Below are positions 5,753 to 7,564 of a stretch of DNA of 7,564 nucleotides, piece by piece. How positions within the stretch are numbered: the first letter of the stretch is position 1; the number at the start of each line of letters is the position of its first letter. The notes under the pieces were generated by a model that saw nothing but the letters and a program-made list of their open reading frames with translations, had not been told where the DNA came from and ran no database searches. The stretch comes from UMGS1002 sp045586785 (GTDB lineage Bacteria; Bacillota; Clostridia; Oscillospirales; CAG-272). The translations under genes were made by a program, and so were the position numbers. Where the stretch lies: the NCBI GenBank assembly GCA_045586785.1, contig JAZNBA010000082.1:1-7564 (forward strand). Reading direction: 5' to 3'.

Positions 5753-7564
5753 ATGCGTAATCGTCTGCTTTTGAGTCTGACCGCGGGGCTTCTGCTCCTG
5801 TGTCTGACAGTCAGTTTGGCTTCCTGTACCAAAACCCAAGAACCTACCCCGGAGGATACCACCGTGACCGATGAAACCATCACCTCTGCTGAGACAGAAC
5901 CCGAAATCGAGCTTTTCCGACCCGATCCCGAACGCGCTGTCCCCAGGTACGACACTTTGATGAGCAACCTGGATACCTTCCCCCTATGCTTCAAGTACGG
6001 TAAGACCGAGTACAACGGTTTTGCGGGCTTTGCCCTGGAATCCGAGAATTATGAGAACGTGGATCGCGGTGTGAAGTCCACCCTGGTGCTGCGCCATCCC
6101 GAGATCCCTGCCGCCTTTAAGCTGGTGGCTACGGTCTACCCACAGGAGTCTGCCTACGAGTACGTGGTCTATATCACCAATGACGGACAGGCAAATACCG
6201 AGATCATCTCCGACCTTTGCTTTTCCATTCAGTTTGAAGGCGAGAATCCCGTGATCAGCGGCATCAAGGGAGATGCGGGCGGTGTCAATTATACCCCCTA
6301 CGAGCATGATCTGTCCTCCCGCTCCCGCTATAACGATCGTTCCACCTCGGGACGCCCCTCCCACGGTGTGTTCCCCTACTACAACCTTTCCTATGGCAAC
6401 GGCGGCACCTTCATCGCAATCGGCTGGCCGGGTACCTGGTACGCGAATTACAGCTACAAGAAATCCGCCAAGGTGACCACCCTGGAGGCAGGCCAAGGTG
6501 ACGTCGCTACCTACATTGCCCCCGGTGAGACCCTCCGCACCCCTCTCATGGGCTTTGTGGAGTATGAGGGTGTGGATTCCGACGAGCAGGCTAATATGTG
6601 GCGCCGCTACTACATCAACGATGTCATGCGCAAGATCGACGGCGAGTTGACCCCTACCTATGTAGGCGTAGCCAATATGTCTCAGGGTATGACCACCAAA
6701 AAGGAGCTGCTCATGCTGAACGCCTACAAGGCTCACGGCATTGTTCCGGATGTCATTTGGATGGATGCCGGCTGGTATACGGGTGCTGATGGGGAGTCGG
6801 TCTCCTGGCCCCAAACCGGCTCCATGGACATCGACTATACACGATTCCCCGACGGCATGGCCTCCATCGGTGAATTCGCCCGGAAGAACGACGCCATGTT
6901 CTTACTCTGGTTTGAGCCCGAGAATATGAGACTGGACACCGAGGCATTCCTTGCCGGCCAGGAGGGCTTTAAGGAGGAGTGGCTGCTGTCCACCGTAGCC
7001 GAAGGAAGCTGGCTCGAGAGCCGCATTATCAACCTCGGCGATCCCGAGTGCCGTGAGTGGGTCTTTGCCAAGATCAGCAAAGTCATCGATACCTCGGGCG
7101 CCACAGGCTACCGCCAGGACTTCAACAACGATCCCGCCCCCGCCTGGGCCGCCGCCGACGGCACCGACCGCAAGGGTATGACCGAAAACCTGTACGTCCA
7201 GGGCTATCTGGCTCTGTGGGACGCCATCATTGAGAAGTACGGCATCTTTATTGATTCCTGCGCCTCGGGCGGTGGCCGCAACGATCTGGAATCCATGAAG
7301 CGTGGCGTTCCCCTCCACTACACCGACTGGTTCGACGGCAACCACGAGGACTACGACATGAAGGGCAAAAACACCCAAGTCCTCTTTAAATGGTTCCCCT
7401 ATTTCAAGAACGAGGTCTATCAAAACAGCCTCTATAAGCTCCGCATGAACTATGCTCCCTTCTGCTTGCTCAAGGTGGAGTCCGCGCTGGATAAGGATAC
7501 CGATTGGGTGCTTCTCAAGCAGGCATACGACGAGTACGACCTCATCCGCAAGTACTTCTATGGC
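5753..7564 (+). CDS. Secreted lipoprotein alpha-galactosidase-like hydrolase (GH36/melibiase type), 3' end outside window
   Basis: There are 604 codons, still open at the window end; the C-terminal beta domain is missing. Residues 1-25 are a lipoprotein signal peptide with lipobox LASC (22-25), so Cys25 should be lipidated and the enzyme held on the outer face of the membrane by an acidic Thr/Glu linker (26-62). An N-terminal beta-sandwich (about 66-285) includes FPYYNLSYG (207-215) and GWPGTWYANY (224-233). The TIM barrel begins near 300 and carries WMDAGWY (336-342), LWFEPEN (385-391), LGDP (428-431), YRQDFNNDP (453-461, likely nucleophile Asp456) and SCASGGGRND (502-511, likely acid/base Asp511). 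It should remove terminal alpha-galactosyl, or closely related, residues outside the cell. It is a distant paralogue of the cytoplasmic enzyme at 1240-3261, but after RGVP it reads LHYTDW where that enzyme reads LLRSDS, so the outer sugar site probably differs. It follows the NPCBM gene by 3 bases and is in the same operon. Confidence 0.93.
   Translation, partial: MRNRLLLSLTAGLLLLCLTVSLASCTKTQEPTPEDTTVTDETITSAETEPEIELFRPDPERAVPRYDTLMSNLDTFPLCFKYGKTEYNGFAGFALESENYENVDRGVKSTLVLRHPEIPAAFKLVATVYPQESAYEYVVYITNDGQANTEIISDLCFSIQFEGENPVISGIKGDAGGVNYTPYEHDLSSRSRYNDRSTSGRPSHGVFPYYNLSYGNGGTFIAIGWPGTWYANYSYKKSAKVTTLEAGQGDVATYIAPGETLRTPLMGFVEYEGVDSDEQANMWRRYYINDVMRKIDGELTPTYVGVANMSQGMTTKKELLMLNAYKAHGIVPDVIWMDAGWYTGADGESVSWPQTGSMDIDYTRFPDGMASIGEFARKNDAMFLLWFEPENMRLDTEAFLAGQEGFKEEWLLSTVAEGSWLESRIINLGDPECREWVFAKISKVIDTSGATGYRQDFNNDPAPAWAAADGTDRKGMTENLYVQGYLALWDAIIEKYGIFIDSCASGGGRNDLESMKRGVPLHYTDWFDGNHEDYDMKGKNTQVLFKWFPYFKNEVYQNSLYKLRMNYAPFCLLKVESALDKDTDWVLLKQAYDEYDLIRKYFYG

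Noticed and set aside
5174..6814. Long open minus-strand frames opposite the NPCBM and lipoprotein-hydrolase genes (5174-5839, 5485-6015, 5984-6814)
   Set aside because: They lie antisense to genes with clear domains, ribosome sites and signal peptides. Their Gly/Val/His-rich or Ser/Arg-rich translations are what C-rich codons give on the opposite strand. No ribosome sites or family motifs were seen.
6902..7423. 173-codon minus-strand frame opposite the lipoprotein hydrolase
   Set aside because: It is a shadow of the GH36-type coding sequence, which carries intact catalytic motifs through this stretch.

Overview
The window looks like a chromosomal carbohydrate-use locus from a Gram-positive Clostridia-type bacterium, probably an uncultured gut member of Bacillota. 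The clues are GGAGG ribosome binding sites on nearly every gene, Sec and lipoprotein signals with Thr/Glu/Pro-rich linkers, a C-terminal Cys-Gly plus hydrophobic plus KKKKED anchor, and the enzyme content. This taxonomic placement is inference; there is no rRNA or other marker gene here.

Layout, left to right. (1) Positions 1-255, minus strand: the first 85 codons of a surface lipoprotein whose C-terminus lies outside the window. (2) 338-1243, minus: a ten-helix EamA/DMT-family transporter, joined by a 4-base ATGA overlap to (3) 1240-3261, minus: a signal-less, presumably cytoplasmic alpha-galactosidase-like glycoside hydrolase (GH36/melibiase type). (4) 3390-4250, plus: a divergent AraC-family regulator with an N-terminal cupin sensor domain. 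(5) 4379-5749, plus: a secreted protein with two NPCBM carbohydrate-binding modules, an acidic Thr/Pro linker and a C-terminal membrane anchor. (6) 5753 to the window end, plus: the first 604 residues of a second GH36-type enzyme, this one a lipoprotein. No gene-free stretch reaches 300 bases.

Proposed joint working (inference): the NPCBM protein holds an alpha-galactoside-bearing glycan at the cell surface, the lipid-anchored hydrolase trims it outside, imported fragments are cut by the cytoplasmic paralogue, and the DMT carrier moves a sugar or metabolite of the pathway. The AraC regulator sits between the two arms. Its promoter and the opposing hydrolase promoter have -10 elements on the same few base pairs, beneath an imperfect 23-bp palindrome. 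The transporter-hydrolase-regulator block (about 256-4378) is visibly more AT-rich and uses more varied codons than the flanking surface-protein genes, so the locus may be a composite of two sources.

No CRISPR array, tRNA, rRNA, transposase or insertion-sequence ends were seen. I found no radically new system. The points most worth checking are the two-compartment hydrolase pair, the free-standing NPCBM surface protein with its Cys-Gly C-terminal anchor, and the overlapping divergent promoters.
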